Source of the DNA: Tetramitus jugosus
Lineage: Eukaryota; Heterolobosea; Eutetramitea; Acrasida; Vahlkampfiidae
Length of the DNA stretch: 64,000 nt
NCBI GenBank assembly: GCA_937625935.1
Contig: OW569382.1
Location: forward strand, 310,001 to 374,000
Reading direction: 5' to 3'
The notes under the pieces were generated by a model, which worked only from the letters and a program-made list of their open reading frames with translations, had not been told where the DNA came from and did not search any database. Positions 1 through 10,705 of the stretch are shown here, piece by piece (within the stretch, counting starts at the first letter, position 1; the number at the start of each line of letters is the position of its first letter). Made by a program: the position numbers and the translations under genes.

Positions 1-35
1 GTTCTAACTTTATGTTAACGTCACAAATTCAATAG

Positions 36-3000
36 ACCTTTATTGGATCCTTAGTGGTATCATTTAATCCATTCAAATGGACAATCCCTTCGTACCAAGA
101 TGATCAGATGGTAAACTATATTCAACGGAAAAAGACACTACCTCATGCTTGGTCTGTTGCAGATAGAGCATTCAGAGACATGGTCGAAGGAAATGGTAAC
201 CAAACAATGTTGGTTTCCGGGGAATCAGGGGCAGGCAAAACGGAGGCGTGCAAGACAGTAATCAAATATTTGAGTGAGTTGAGTTGTAGTATGACAACAG
301 ATGAAGCCATTAAGACAACAGCTTCCAACATTGCCCAGAGAATTCAAGAGTCTTCTCCAATTTTGGAAGCTTTTGGAAACGCAAAGACAAAAAACAATGA
401 CAATTCATCTCGCTTTGGTAAGTTTATCAAACTCCAGTTTGATAGAAATGGAATTATCTTGGGAGCGGATATCGTGAATTACCTACTGGAGAAATCTCGT
501 CTGATTATGCAAGGTCCCAATGAGAGGGGTTATCATGTCTTTTACCAACTGTTAGCTGGTGCCACTCCTGAGGAGAAGGCCAAACTGAAATTGACTTGTC
601 CCGAAGATTTTGTCTGTGTGATGAAGGGTCAGTGCACAAGGATTGACGGAGTCGATGATGAAGCAGATTATAAACACGTTCGCAACGCTATGAACATTGT
701 GGGTATGACAGAACAGGAACAAGAAGCAATTTTTAGAGTTGTAGCATCCATTTTACATTTACAGAACATCACATTTGCAGGGAGAGAAGATGCTTCGGTT
801 GTAGAGAACGAAAACGTACTTGCTACAGCTGCTGACTTGTTGATGATTGATAAGGAGGGTCTGCGTTCAGCCCTGACAACAAAAACATACACTATTATGA
901 ATAAGGAATACACATCTCCCTTAATGCCGGACAAAGCTTCAGACTCTAGAGATGCTCTATCCAAAAGTTTATACGATAATATGTTCAATTGGATTATTTG
1001 GAAGATTAACGAGAGAATTTGTGCGAAGGAGTTCGATAGGTTTATTGGATTACTCGACATTTTTGGATTTGAAATGTTTGAAGTCAACAGTTTCGAACAG
1101 TTCTGTATCAATTTCGCGAATGAGTCACTTCAAGGTCATTATAATGCTTACACTTTTAAGAGAGACAAAGAAGAATGTATTGCTGAAGGAATTGACACAA
1201 AAGATGTTTCATTCAGAGATAATCAGCCCTGTATTGATCTGATTCAAGGAAAGTTTGGCATCTTGTCTATGCTTGATGAACAAAGCAATTTTCCAAAGGC
1301 GACAGATATGACCTTCTTAGAGAAGTTAAAGAAGAATTTTGAAAAGAAACATCCATTCTTCCACATGGATCCTCGAAAGAGAGAAGAATTTATCATAGAA
1401 CATTTTGCTGGTAAGGTTGAGTATAATGTCTCCCAATGGCTGGAGAAAAATCGTGACTTGTTAAAGCCGGACTTAATCACTCTAATGAGTTCAAGCAAGT
1501 GTGCTTTTGTCAGCAAACTGATTCCAGACCAAATCGATGGCAAGAAGTTAACAGTAGCAGGATCATTTAAAAAACAACTACTTGATTTATTGGGTGTAAT
1601 TAATTCTACCAACCCTCACTGGATTCGATGTATCAAACCTCATCCCGCAAAGAAGCCTAATATGTTCAGTAGACCAAATGTCATGTCCCAACTGAGATCT
1701 TCAGGAGTTCTCGAAACCATTCGGATCAGAAGAGAGGGTTATAGCGCTCGAATTTTGCTTCAAGAGTTCTGGAAACGGTACCGTATTTTGATAGACGAAT
1801 CAACCACGAATGATTACAGAGCTTCCTGTATCCGCATTATCGAGAAGGTTAAATTCGACAAAGTTAAAGCTCAGATTGGAAAGACCAAAGTATTCTTGAG
1901 ATCCTATGCCTATGCTGAGATTGAACAACTCAAGAACTTAAAACTCCTCAAATCAATTAAGACTCTACAGAGATTCACTCGAGGATGGTTAGCTAGAAAG
2001 AGAGTCTGGTTAATACGAGAAGACCTTAGGTTGAAGCAGGAACAAATCGAATATGAGCTTTATAAGGAGGAACTGCTTCGTCTCGAAAGAGAACGAGAAG
2101 AAAGAGAAAGAGTGGAGAGAGAAAGGCGTGCGAGAGAGGAGGCAGAAAGAAGAAGACTCGAAGAGTTGAGAAGAATTGAAGAGGAAAGACTCCTGAGAGA
2201 GAAGGAGGAGAGAGATAGAATCGAACGAGAACGGAGAGAAATGGAAGAGCGGGAGAAAATGAAATTGGAGGAACTAAGACAAAGACAAGCAGACAGATTA
2301 GCAGAGCTACAAAAATTAGAGCTCGAATTGAAGGAAAAGGAAAGACGCGAGGAGGAAAAGATGGCAGAGGAGAGGAGAAGAGTCGAAGAAGAGATTCGCC
2401 TACAAGAACTCGAGGAGATGGAGCGAAGAAGAGAAGAAATAATGATGAAAGAGAGATTGAGAGTTGAGCAAGAGAAAGAGGACCGAATCTTAGCTCGGCG
2501 CAAGGCATTTGAAAAGCGTCAAAAGGACGCCGAAATGGCTCATCAGAAGAGTCAGCTTAGGAAAGAAGAAGCTGTTAAGAGACTAGAAGAAGAAACAGAA
2601 ATTCGAAGATTAAGAGATACTGAACTTCAAAATCTAGCCCTCCTTGCTCAAGAAAAACTCGAGAGGGAAAAGAGAGCTTGGGAAGAAGAAGAATGGAGAA
2701 AGCTTGAATACGAACTCTTAATCGAGGAGCACAGAAAGGAGGAGAAGATATTGTATGAACGAGAGAAGATTAAACGAATTAAGAATGCCCAAGAAAATAG
2801 AAAGAACAGCCTCGCTGAAAAAACTCGCCAACTCCATGAGAAGATGACTCGAGCAGAGAGAAGGAAGGCGATAATTCACGCAGAAAAGGAGGCCTTTCTC
2901 CAATCAGAGATGGAGAAAAAGGAGGATAGAAGAAGAGAGTTGGAGAGAAGAAAACAAGAACAGGAGGTTTCTTTAATGGAGAAGCAAGCCCAGCTACAGT

Positions 3001-3554
3001 GGGAGATTGATAAAGAAAAGAGAAGAATAGAAATGAGAGCTGAATTGAAACAGAAAATGCAGAATGAGAAGGTGAAGGAATTGTGGCGAGTAGCCGAGAT
3101 TCAGAAGAACACCCTCCAAAATAGAGAAAAGGATGAAAAAGATCAGACAGTTCTCGAAGCTGAGCTGCGGAGAGAGTTTGACGAGTTGCGTAAGTCTCTC
3201 TATTCAGGAAGGGACAGTATTAAGAGTGCAAATCAATATCGAGCTGGACTGGTTAAGAAAGAACAGCAAGACTACGAAGAACAACTCATCAAGCTAAAGA
3301 AGAAGATTTCTGGTGTGTTGAGTACGAGTATGGGCAGTGGCAGTTCTTCTCCAATTCGTTCTCGAAGTTCCTCTCCCATGGCTCAGAACGCCAGTATTTT
3401 TATCACACGCGCTGCTCAAGGCTCTCCACAACCTACAAGACCAACAAGCGCTGGATCATTCAGTTCTTCTCCTTCAAGAAGTTCGAGAGGCTCATTCATA
3501 GCAACTCCAAAAGCAAAACCAGGTTCATTCTCGAATTTGTACCGAATGCCTTGA
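36..3554 (+). CDS. Unconventional myosin heavy chain, 5' partial
   Basis: Actin-based motor ATPase. The gene enters from the left: bases 1-35 end in AATAG and look like an intron with its acceptor, and the exon opens at 36 with T-F-I-G-S-L, matching the conserved start of the myosin head. Visible motor motifs are the P-loop GESGAGKT (219-242), switch I NNDNSSRFGK near 394-424, and switch II DIFGFE near 1057-1074, followed by the relay segment. One IQ-like motif, RFTRGWLARKR, lies near 1970-2005. About 430 residues of extremely Glu/Arg/Lys-rich sequence follow, either coiled coil or a single ER/K helix, and then a Ser/Pro-rich tail to the stop at 3552-3554. No MyTH4, FERM, SH3 or dilute domain is seen, so I cannot assign a class. 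The reading frame is open throughout. The GTG at 54 is internal and not a start. Confidence 0.93.
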   Translation, partial: TFIGSLVVSFNPFKWTIPSYQDDQMVNYIQRKKTLPHAWSVADRAFRDMVEGNGNQTMLVSGESGAGKTEACKTVIKYLSELSCSMTTDEAIKTTASNIAQRIQESSPILEAFGNAKTKNNDNSSRFGKFIKLQFDRNGIILGADIVNYLLEKSRLIMQGPNERGYHVFYQLLAGATPEEKAKLKLTCPEDFVCVMKGQCTRIDGVDDEADYKHVRNAMNIVGMTEQEQEAIFRVVASILHLQNITFAGREDASVVENENVLATAADLLMIDKEGLRSALTTKTYTIMNKEYTSPLMPDKASDSRDALSKSLYDNMFNWIIWKINERICAKEFDRFIGLLDIFGFEMFEVNSFEQFCINFANESLQGHYNAYTFKRDKEECIAEGIDTKDVSFRDNQPCIDLIQGKFGILSMLDEQSNFPKATDMTFLEKLKKNFEKKHPFFHMDPRKREEFIIEHFAGKVEYNVSQWLEKNRDLLKPDLITLMSSSKCAFVSKLIPDQIDGKKLTVAGSFKKQLLDLLGVINSTNPHWIRCIKPHPAKKPNMFSRPNVMSQLRSSGVLETIRIRREGYSARILLQEFWKRYRILIDESTTNDYRASCIRIIEKVKFDKVKAQIGKTKVFLRSYAYAEIEQLKNLKLLKSIKTLQRFTRGWLARKRVWLIREDLRLKQEQIEYELYKEELLRLEREREERERVERERRAREEAERRRLEELRRIEEERLLREKEERDRIERERREMEEREKMKLEELRQRQADRLAELQKLELELKEKERREEEKMAEERRRVEEEIRLQELEEMERRREEIMMKERLRVEQEKEDRILARRKAFEKRQKDAEMAHQKSQLRKEEAVKRLEEETEIRRLRDTELQNLALLAQEKLEREKRAWEEEEWRKLEYELLIEEHRKEEKILYEREKIKRIKNAQENRKNSLAEKTRQLHEKMTRAERRKAIIHAEKEAFLQSEMEKKEDRRRELERRKQEQEVSLMEKQAQLQWEIDKEKRRIEMRAELKQKMQNEKVKELWRVAEIQKNTLQNREKDEKDQTVLEAELRREFDELRKSLYSGRDSIKSANQYRAGLVKKEQQDYEEQLIKLKKKISGVLSTSMGSGSSSPIRSRSSSPMAQNASIFITRAAQGSPQPTRPTSAGSFSSSPSRSSRGSFIATPKAKPGSFSNLYRMP

Positions 3555-3609
3555 ATTAGGAGGATTTATAAATCTTATTGCCTCATTCATGAAGAAGAAT
3601 TAAATTAAT

Positions 3610-6600
3610 TTACTGTGCCATACGTGTGAACAAATAGCCAGGAACAAAGGATTCTAGTGCCTTTTCGGTTGTTGTGTTCGAATACTTGCATATTAATTGC
3701 AAGAAGCGCAATACAAGTGCCACATTTTCTGGTATCTCTGCCTTCTTGCTAGCCACATCGACAACATCTACACTCGCCCTGACAAATTGACCCATGTATG
3801 CAAGGAAGAGTTCGCGTTCAGATCTATGGAATTGTCTGAGTATCGTTGTTATTCCGACAATGAATGGAACACCATCCAAGGAATCATCCTTTTGTCTTCT
3901 GCTGACTATACAATCAATGTTCTTGTCATAGACAAAACGAGGCAATTGTGCAATTACGAACAAAAATAGTACAAGACCAATGTGGGGCATTGCCTCAGAC
4001 GTGATATAAATCTTTTCAAAGGGATTGATCATACCTGATGTCTCCAGATATTGAGAGAGTTCTGGCAACAAAGGATTATCTGGACTTGGGTGAGGCTTTG
4101 TAGTAGGCTTACGGAAGTGATCATGGACATCATTTAACAGTGACTTGTTAATTGCATCTAGAGACAGCGACAAGAGATTTGCATTCAATTTGGAAGAGAA
4201 CTGTCATGGTGTAGAAGTAAAAATTGTGGTCAGTCTTATGAAGTACAAAACAAAACGTGATGAGAAAAACAATAAAGAGAGCACATACATTAAGCTCACT
4301 GGCAATATGCTTCCTGATAAGCTGAATTCTTCCAAGTTTGATAACAGTAGTCTCTAACAAAGGCCATAGCTTGGTCAATTTCGAAATGACTTGCGGATAG
4401 GATCTCATAAGCCCGTTTGGAAGACGATTTGGAGGACCAGAGAATTGTACAAAAGTGTCCAACTCCTTTTTCACCACAAGATTTTTGACAATATCTTGCT
4501 GGAAGCTCTTGTTGAAACGCTCGAGATTGGTGACGTTAATGAAAGATAGGAGAGTATCGATTCCACGAAGACCAAATGTTCCCAAGGAATGATGAAGCAG
4601 AGAGAACGTGTTGATTCCAACAATTTCGTTACCTGCCACATCGAACCATCCACTCATCGTATCGATATAGATGGACTTTTTGGAGTCTGTTTGACCCAAA
4701 ATTTCATTCACCACTCTGCCCATAAAGTTGTTCGCCTTGTCATCGAGTGAAGAAAACTTGGGAATTGGAATGACATTTGATTGATAGGAAGACTGCCAGT
4801 CAAACACCTTTCGCTTCAAGAAACGATTGCATTCCTGTTCCACGTTATAGTTGATAATTCTAGAGAACTCTTCTTGCCAGATCTTCAGACCATACACATT
4901 GACATAATCTTGAATATATTCAAAACTTCTCAGCATACCCTGTAATTTGGCTGCAAGGGAGTTCAATTTCTCTTCAAAGTCCATCAATTTTCCAGTCTTG
5001 AAAACAAGATTGTTCTCAAGAGCAACAGCAATCTGTCTTACAAGTTCCTTTCGAATACCATCCTCCAACAGTTGCTTTGGATCAATTTCAACCACACCCA
5101 TCAATGTTTTCTTCATGGCCAAAATACCCTCCGTGTATTTACTAACTTCGTATGTCGCACTGGCCAACTCGTATCTGTCATCCAATTGAGCAAACTCCTT
5201 CATTTGATCACGAGGCAGACGTGTTGGAATCTCACGCATCTTGTTGGTTTGAAGATCAATAATCTTGTTCAAGATGGAGAACATACTCATTGGAATAATT
5301 TCCAGTGTTCTTCTGACAAATGCCACCAACTCTGAGGAGTAGTACTGAGACACACTAACAATATCAGTGCTCTTGGCTTGAGAGATACGAACAAGTGGAA
5401 GTTCGAGCATACTGGCCAACTTGAGGAAAGTGGAACGAATCTTGATAATGAGACCAGGGTCCTTCTTGATTCTCTTTTGCATAGAATCAACATAGTCATT
5501 GATAATTTCCCATGCATATGAAACATCTGAAATGGTAGCAATAGTCACCATGACAGCCTCCTTAATATTCACATAACGAATCATCTTCTTCAAAAGAAGT
5601 CGCGTATCACTCAGAAACTGTTTGACTTGCAAACTACTTTCAATCTGATGGAACTCCTCAACTTCTTCGAGCGCTGTATTCAATTGTTGAATCTTACGGC
5701 CCGCTAGGGTAGAATCATGATAATCCAATTCGTCAATCTTTGATGCTATATTGTTGAACCATGATTGTAACTGTTCATCCTTCACCTTTGTAAGTGCTTT
5801 CTCACCACTGAAATACTCTGATAGTTCGGTCATTCTCTGTTTTGCATCATTCTTACAATCCGTCCATTTGCTCTCCTTTTGATCCAACAATTCTTGGAAA
5901 ATATTCTTGAGCACAAATTCAAATTGTGAAGTGTTCAACAACAACAGAAGAATGTCCTCAGGATCAGCACCAATCTTCGGATCATGGACCGTATCATATA
6001 TCTTCTTCTGCTCGGATTTTCTATGTAGAATCAACCACCGCAAACACACATTGCAATTTCTCAAACAGTTCAACAGTTTGTTAATATTGTCCAAAATATA
6101 TTCCTCTGTTAAAAATCCTTCAGTTAGGAAACCGTTGACCTCTTTAATCAACTGGTGGACAGCCTCGCTGTGCCTAACAGTCAAATCACGAACGAGAATG
6201 GGCTGTGTGGTGTTCTTTATAGCCATATTCGCAGCTTTAAAGTACTGCCAAACAACACTCAAATCAACAGTGAATCCCATATAGTACGAAATGACCCAAT
6301 TATCAGGGAAATGCTTATCTACAATTTCTCTCATAATCGCCTCCTCCTTCAACAAAATGTTCGGCATAAAAAAGAGAATCACATAGAGCATTCCGGCCTG
6401 ATTCGACAGAGCAACACTTCGGTGCTGAGGCAACGGATAATAACTCGTCTGAAGATAAATATCATCACTTCTCAATCTTCCAATAATCATACTAATGACA
6501 TTCTCTGGCAACTTGAAACGAGCAAAATAGTCCAATGGGTAATTGTCGAGTTGAAAATTCTTGAATCGTAATTTTCGCTCCTTTGGTGACAATTGTTCTT

Positions 6601-7332
6601 CCATGTGAGGTGGCAAATAACCCGTGTTTCTGCAAAGCTTACAAATTTCATCAATGTTTGGAATTTCTCCAGCTCCCTTGTAACGATAGTAGGAAATGAG
6701 CATTCGTTCACGCACAATACCAGGAATCTTCATGTCCAACAACAGTAGCATCACACCATAGAGATGCAATGCTTCAGCAAGCAATTGTTTTCCGTCTTGA
6801 TTCACCAAAATGCTCTATCGATCAAAACAAAAAAATGGCACATACACACAAAAGTGGCATGAGAAAGGAAAATCATTGTTAGCTTTCAAAAAACAACAAA
6901 CAACATTAATAACACATGATCCATCATGCGTGAATGACTCACCTCAAACGTTTGCTGAATAAACAACACTCCATTCTCCAAATCCGTCAAAAACTTTACA
7001 AAATCCTTGACGTACTTGTAAATATTTTCAAAAAGCATATAAAAACGCTCTAGAATAGCCATGTGAGCATCTCTAAACTCATCATCCAAATCAAGCAGAG
7101 CAGAACTTGATTCAATTTTGCCTTCAAACGCATCTGCTTGTTTGAGGTACTTGAAATCGAACAAGACATCAGCGTACTTTATCATTTGCTTGTTTGATTC
7201 ATCCAAATAGAATACAGAGGGAATGTGATTGGAAAGACGCAAAAGCTCAGCAATGATGGCGTTACCACGACTCACGAGACGCAATATCGTTTGACCACAG
7301 TGATTGGTCTCGCTCAGAAAGTCCATTGTCAA
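3610..7332 (-). CDS. WASHC5: WASH complex subunit strumpellin (WASHC5), three exons
   Basis: Core subunit of the WASH complex, which activates Arp2/3 on endosomes for actin-dependent sorting and recycling. Exons on the minus strand are 7332-6943, 6814-4289 and 4200-3610. Introns start GTGAGT and GTATGT and end AG, and the joined protein is 1168 residues, close to the family's usual 1160. Recognisable family segments include CGQTILRLVSRGNAIIAELL near residue 12, MIGRLRSDDIY and PDNWVISYYMG in the first half, and the KIWQEEFSRIINYNVEQECN block in the second. Both junctions are supported because the flanking residues join in phase at conserved family positions. The gene is divergent from the hydrolase at 7554 across a 221-bp spacer. 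It is one of several endosomal genes in the window. Confidence 0.96.
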
Positions 7333-7553
7333 TGTTTGTTGTTGTGAAAAAGCTTTTTCGTGTTGTTGTTTGTTTTGGAGAGTGAGAACGAATTTTTCCT
7401 ACTGGGGAGATAATTTGCCGCCTTCCAACATGAAGAAACTTACAAGGTTGATGGTTCAATCAATCTGATCGGATTTTCAATAACCGCGATACTGCGACAT
7501 CCAAAGATCTTTGAGCAAAAACAACAATCAAAACACTAAACTGACATTATATC
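7333..7553. promoter_or_regulatory. Divergent intergenic region between WASHC5 and HIBCH-like gene
   Basis: A 221-bp spacer separates two head-to-head start codons, so both promoters must lie in it or in neighbouring exons. AT-rich stretches are visible, but I recognise no defined core element. Confidence 0.45.
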
Positions 7554-8699
7554 ATGTTGAAGAGATCCACCGGCCTGATCAACCAATTCTCACGCACCAG
7601 AAGACACTACTCCACCTCAGCTGCTGCTGAACCAGAGGTACTCATCAAGCAAAACATTGATGGAACGAACACAACTGTTCTGGAGCTCAACCGACCAAAG
7701 GCACTCAATGCATTGAACCTCAACATGGTTCAATTGATGACACCAAGCTATCAAAATGCTCAAAACTCAAAATTGTTTATTCTCAAGAGCTCTCCTGCTC
7801 AACAGAAAGCTTTCTGCGCCGGTGGTGACATCAAGGACATTTTCTACACCAAGAATGCACAATTTTTCGATGAGGAATACAAATTGGACAACTTGATTGG
7901 TTCATTGAGTGTGCCACACGTGTCATTGATTGATGGAATTACAATGGGAGGTGGCGTAGGTCTCTCTGTTCACGGCAGCACAAGAATTGCAACTGAACAC
8001 ACGACTTTTGCCATGCCAGAGACTCAAATTGGATTCTTTTGTGATGTTGGTGGTGGATACTTTTTGCCTCGATTGCACAATGGAATGGGCATGTGGTTAG
8101 CTCTCTCTGGAGCTCGATTGAAGGGTCAACAAGTCACTGCTGCCGGTGTTGCCACTCATTTTGTTCCAAGAGAGAAATTGGCAGAGTTGGAACAATTTTT
8201 GAAGACTGAGGCAAACAAGGGAAAGTTGACCAGAGATAATGTGAACTCTGCAATTGATAGTGCATTTCCGCAGGACCGATCTGCTTACTCTGCCACCATT
8301 GAAGATCAAGATGCGATTGCCCACATTTTCAGTCAACCATCCGTGAAGCAAATCTATGAGACACTCAACAAGTCTACACATGCAAAGTTTGCTGAGAAGA
8401 CATTGGCTCAATTGAACAAGATGTCACCTACTTCATTGCGGGTCGTTCACAGACAAATGGTTCTAGGTGCACACTTGAACTTGGAACAAGTGTTTGATAT
8501 GGAGAGAGGCATTGCACATCAAATGCTCAAACAACACGACTTCTTTGAGGGTGTTCGATCCTTGTTGGTTGACAAGGACAACAAATTTGCATGGCAACCA
8601 GCCAACTTGAGTGACGTCAAGCGCTCTGACATTGATGCCTACTTTACCCACGTTCCTTCCTCCATTCAGAGCAAGGTACCATCAGGTGAAGAGTTCTAA
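7554..8699 (+). CDS. HIBCH: 3-hydroxyisobutyryl-CoA hydrolase-like, mitochondrial
   Basis: Enoyl-CoA hydratase/isomerase-fold protein whose likely role is hydrolysis of 3-hydroxyisobutyryl-CoA in mitochondrial valine breakdown. The protein is 381 residues, like known HIBCH enzymes. The first 30 residues are rich in Arg, Ser and Thr without acids (MLKRSTGLINQFSRTRRHY), as in a mitochondrial targeting peptide. Signatures are LNRPKALNALN, FCAGGDIKDI (oxyanion-hole region), DGITMGGGVGLSVHG and MPETQIGFFCDVGGGYFLPR. The last of these separates HIBCH from ordinary enoyl-CoA hydratases. The C-terminal half holds the extra hydrolase segment. The ATG has adenines upstream and no introns are needed. 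A related mitochondrial hydratase-family function cannot be excluded from sequence alone. Confidence 0.93.
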   Translation: MLKRSTGLINQFSRTRRHYSTSAAAEPEVLIKQNIDGTNTTVLELNRPKALNALNLNMVQLMTPSYQNAQNSKLFILKSSPAQQKAFCAGGDIKDIFYTKNAQFFDEEYKLDNLIGSLSVPHVSLIDGITMGGGVGLSVHGSTRIATEHTTFAMPETQIGFFCDVGGGYFLPRLHNGMGMWLALSGARLKGQQVTAAGVATHFVPREKLAELEQFLKTEANKGKLTRDNVNSAIDSAFPQDRSAYSATIEDQDAIAHIFSQPSVKQIYETLNKSTHAKFAEKTLAQLNKMSPTSLRVVHRQMVLGAHLNLEQVFDMERGIAHQMLKQHDFFEGVRSLLVDKDNKFAWQPANLSDVKRSDIDAYFTHVPSSIQSKVPSGEEF

Positions 8700-8796
8700 A
8701 CTATTCCAATATGGAATTCCAAACAAGCTTGGAATAACACAACAAAAATAAACACACAACAAAGGACGAAAAGCTCACACAGCGAAAAAAAACAAC

Positions 8797-9819
8797 ATGT
8801 CACTGAGTGCCACAAACAATGAACTGGATGAGTACATTTCTCCACACAGTGACAACGAAATTGATCACATCAACTATGGAGACGATGACGATGATTATGA
8901 TCCTGCTCTCATCATGACATCATCATCATCAATGTCATCAGGAGCACCACAAAAAAAGGCATCACCTCAGCAACAACAGCAACAACATTTTGATGAGAAT
9001 GTGAACAGCAGAAAGAGAAGCAAATCCTATCACCTCAAAAAATTAACGTCCGTTCTGCCGTCTGTTCTTCCGTCTTCGATTCGCGCCAATCTCTCTCAAA
9101 AATTTCCCGCCACTTTTTACTACAGCTCAAAAAATCGCGCGGATGCAGATGAAGAATATGAACAGCAACACAGTGACTTGTTGGAAGAACATGCCATTAC
9201 TGTTCACGTTTCCAACTCTCCACCATCATCCAATGATCAAGCAACAACCACAACAACAACAACAACATCATCCATAGCTAGCAAGCAACAACAAGAGGTG
9301 AGCACACCTCAGCTCATTAGACTCAAACGCTTCTTTATCATTCCATTCTCACTGGGCACACTTGGCTTAAGCTTAATTGTTCTTTCACTCATGGTTTGGC
9401 TCATTCAAGGCATCAGAGACAAGAAATGGTTCATTAGCTTATTCTCCTGGACAAGCTTTATCATTGGTTTCATCTTGTGCACTGTGGGTACTGTTGTAGC
9501 TTTTGTCTTGTTCAAGAGAATGAAAGTGTTGAAACAAGAGGCTGAATCCTTGGGTATTCAACAATTTTTAAAGTCAATTGATGAGTTGATGGCCAATGAT
9601 ATCAATCGGAATCCAAATCTCAGTGTCTCAAGAGAGATTGAAAAAACAATAGAGTGCTTGCAGTGGGCAGATTCCTTTTCAGAGGAACTATTGAAGAGAC
9701 ATGACTTGGATTTGCATATTGTTCATTTGCAAATTTGGTCGCGGCTTGCTATTCTCTATGATCGTATCGAAGATTATGAAAACTCTCAAAAGTATACGGA
9801 CATGTGTGAGCGAGCATAA
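8797..9819 (+). CDS. Two-helix membrane protein with disordered N-terminus, unknown function
   Basis: Not recognised. The 340-residue protein begins with about 170 mostly low-complexity residues: an acidic patch DDDDDYD, Ser runs, a Gln run and a Thr run. Two strong hydrophobic segments follow at about residues 178-204 (FFIIPFSLGTLGLSLIVLSL) and 212-243, separated by a short polar turn, suggesting a helical hairpin in a membrane. The C-terminal 100 residues are helical and charged and contain no motif I know. There is no obvious signal peptide. The start codon follows AACAAC, a common upstream context in this window. The gene is in the same orientation as its neighbours. Confidence 0.8.
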   Translation: MSLSATNNELDEYISPHSDNEIDHINYGDDDDDYDPALIMTSSSSMSSGAPQKKASPQQQQQQHFDENVNSRKRSKSYHLKKLTSVLPSVLPSSIRANLSQKFPATFYYSSKNRADADEEYEQQHSDLLEEHAITVHVSNSPPSSNDQATTTTTTTTSSIASKQQQEVSTPQLIRLKRFFIIPFSLGTLGLSLIVLSLMVWLIQGIRDKKWFISLFSWTSFIIGFILCTVGTVVAFVLFKRMKVLKQEAESLGIQQFLKSIDELMANDINRNPNLSVSREIEKTIECLQWADSFSEELLKRHDLDLHIVHLQIWSRLAILYDRIEDYENSQKYTDMCERA

Positions 9820-9960
9820 AGATCATTAATAAAGTTCAACAGAGGTCACAAGTTTTAGCTCCTAAACCTCACAAGCGTGACTTGATTCTCCGATTTCAGA
9901 TCTGAAAAACAAGAAAAACGAAGAACAAAAAACAAGAAAAACGAATCGATATCGAACAAT

Positions 9961-10635
9961 ATGAGCACTGAAGCAACACTCTCTTTTCCTTCATTACTCG
10001 AAGAGCACAATGTCACAATCAAGAAACCCATGATGGGTCGACAAGCCGTCCAGAGACAACCTTCAATCGGAGACTATCAGAGAATCGTGTCACCCGAATC
10101 CATTTCACTGCCTGATGACTTTTTGCACTTTTTGGTTCAAGTGGGACCTGGTACACTAGGCAACGTTCGTATCTTTGGTGTCACTCAACCAATCTCACAA
10201 TTTGACTTTCGATTCCATTCGCATCGTCTCAACCAGAAGCGTCAATCCAGTCTGAATGAACTACTAAAGGAATCCTCATTGGCATCGTCATTCGAATCTC
10301 AAGTGCGCCCACTTGTTTTCTTTGCACAGGACGCGAATCAAGAAGATTTGTGGTACGCGTATAAACAGCCAAAGAATAGCGAAGATGAAGCAAGTGTAAA
10401 CTATGATGATATTTTTGTGATTGATACGGATGAGGAGGCAGCAATGTTACCACCACAGAGAATATGCAAAAAGGGATTTGAGCAGTTTGTGCGGGAGGTT
10501 TGTCTGGGAAATCGTTTGGCTGACAAGGATATCGTCAGTACAAAGGTACTAAGAGAGCAGAGCGAGCGAGATTATGAGAGTGAAGAGGAAGACCCGGGAC
10601 GAGTGTTTAGCTTCTTGCCATTCAGTCAACCATAG
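9961..10635 (+). CDS. SMI1/KNR4 (SUKH)-like domain protein
   Basis: A 224-residue protein. The stretch LPDDFLHFLVQVGPGTLGNVRIFG near residue 50, then PLVFFAQDANQEDLWYAY, then DDIFVIDTDEE and a terminal KKGFEQFVREV, follows the order of segments in SMI1/KNR4 (SUKH) domains. In eukaryotes that family includes cell-wall or signalling scaffolds. This is a pattern match by eye. The N-terminal 50 residues and the acidic C-terminus (SEEEDPG) appear disordered. No intron is evident. Its role here is unknown. If the domain call fails it should be treated as hypothetical. Confidence 0.75.
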   Translation: MSTEATLSFPSLLEEHNVTIKKPMMGRQAVQRQPSIGDYQRIVSPESISLPDDFLHFLVQVGPGTLGNVRIFGVTQPISQFDFRFHSHRLNQKRQSSLNELLKESSLASSFESQVRPLVFFAQDANQEDLWYAYKQPKNSEDEASVNYDDIFVIDTDEEAAMLPPQRICKKGFEQFVREVCLGNRLADKDIVSTKVLREQSERDYESEEEDPGRVFSFLPFSQP

Positions 10636-10705
10636 TTATTAAGTCATTTGAGTCGAACTAGAGAAAGAAAAAAATATTTATTGCAGGAATAAATTTGATG
10701 TGTCC

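Noticed and set aside
2026-2508. Long minus-strand frames opposite the myosin tail
   Set aside because: They are complements of the Glu/Arg-rich repeats; composition is a by-product of the coding strand.
7333-7553. CRISPR array or riboswitch anywhere in the window
   Set aside because: No regularly spaced direct repeats or riboswitch cores were seen; the genome is eukaryotic.
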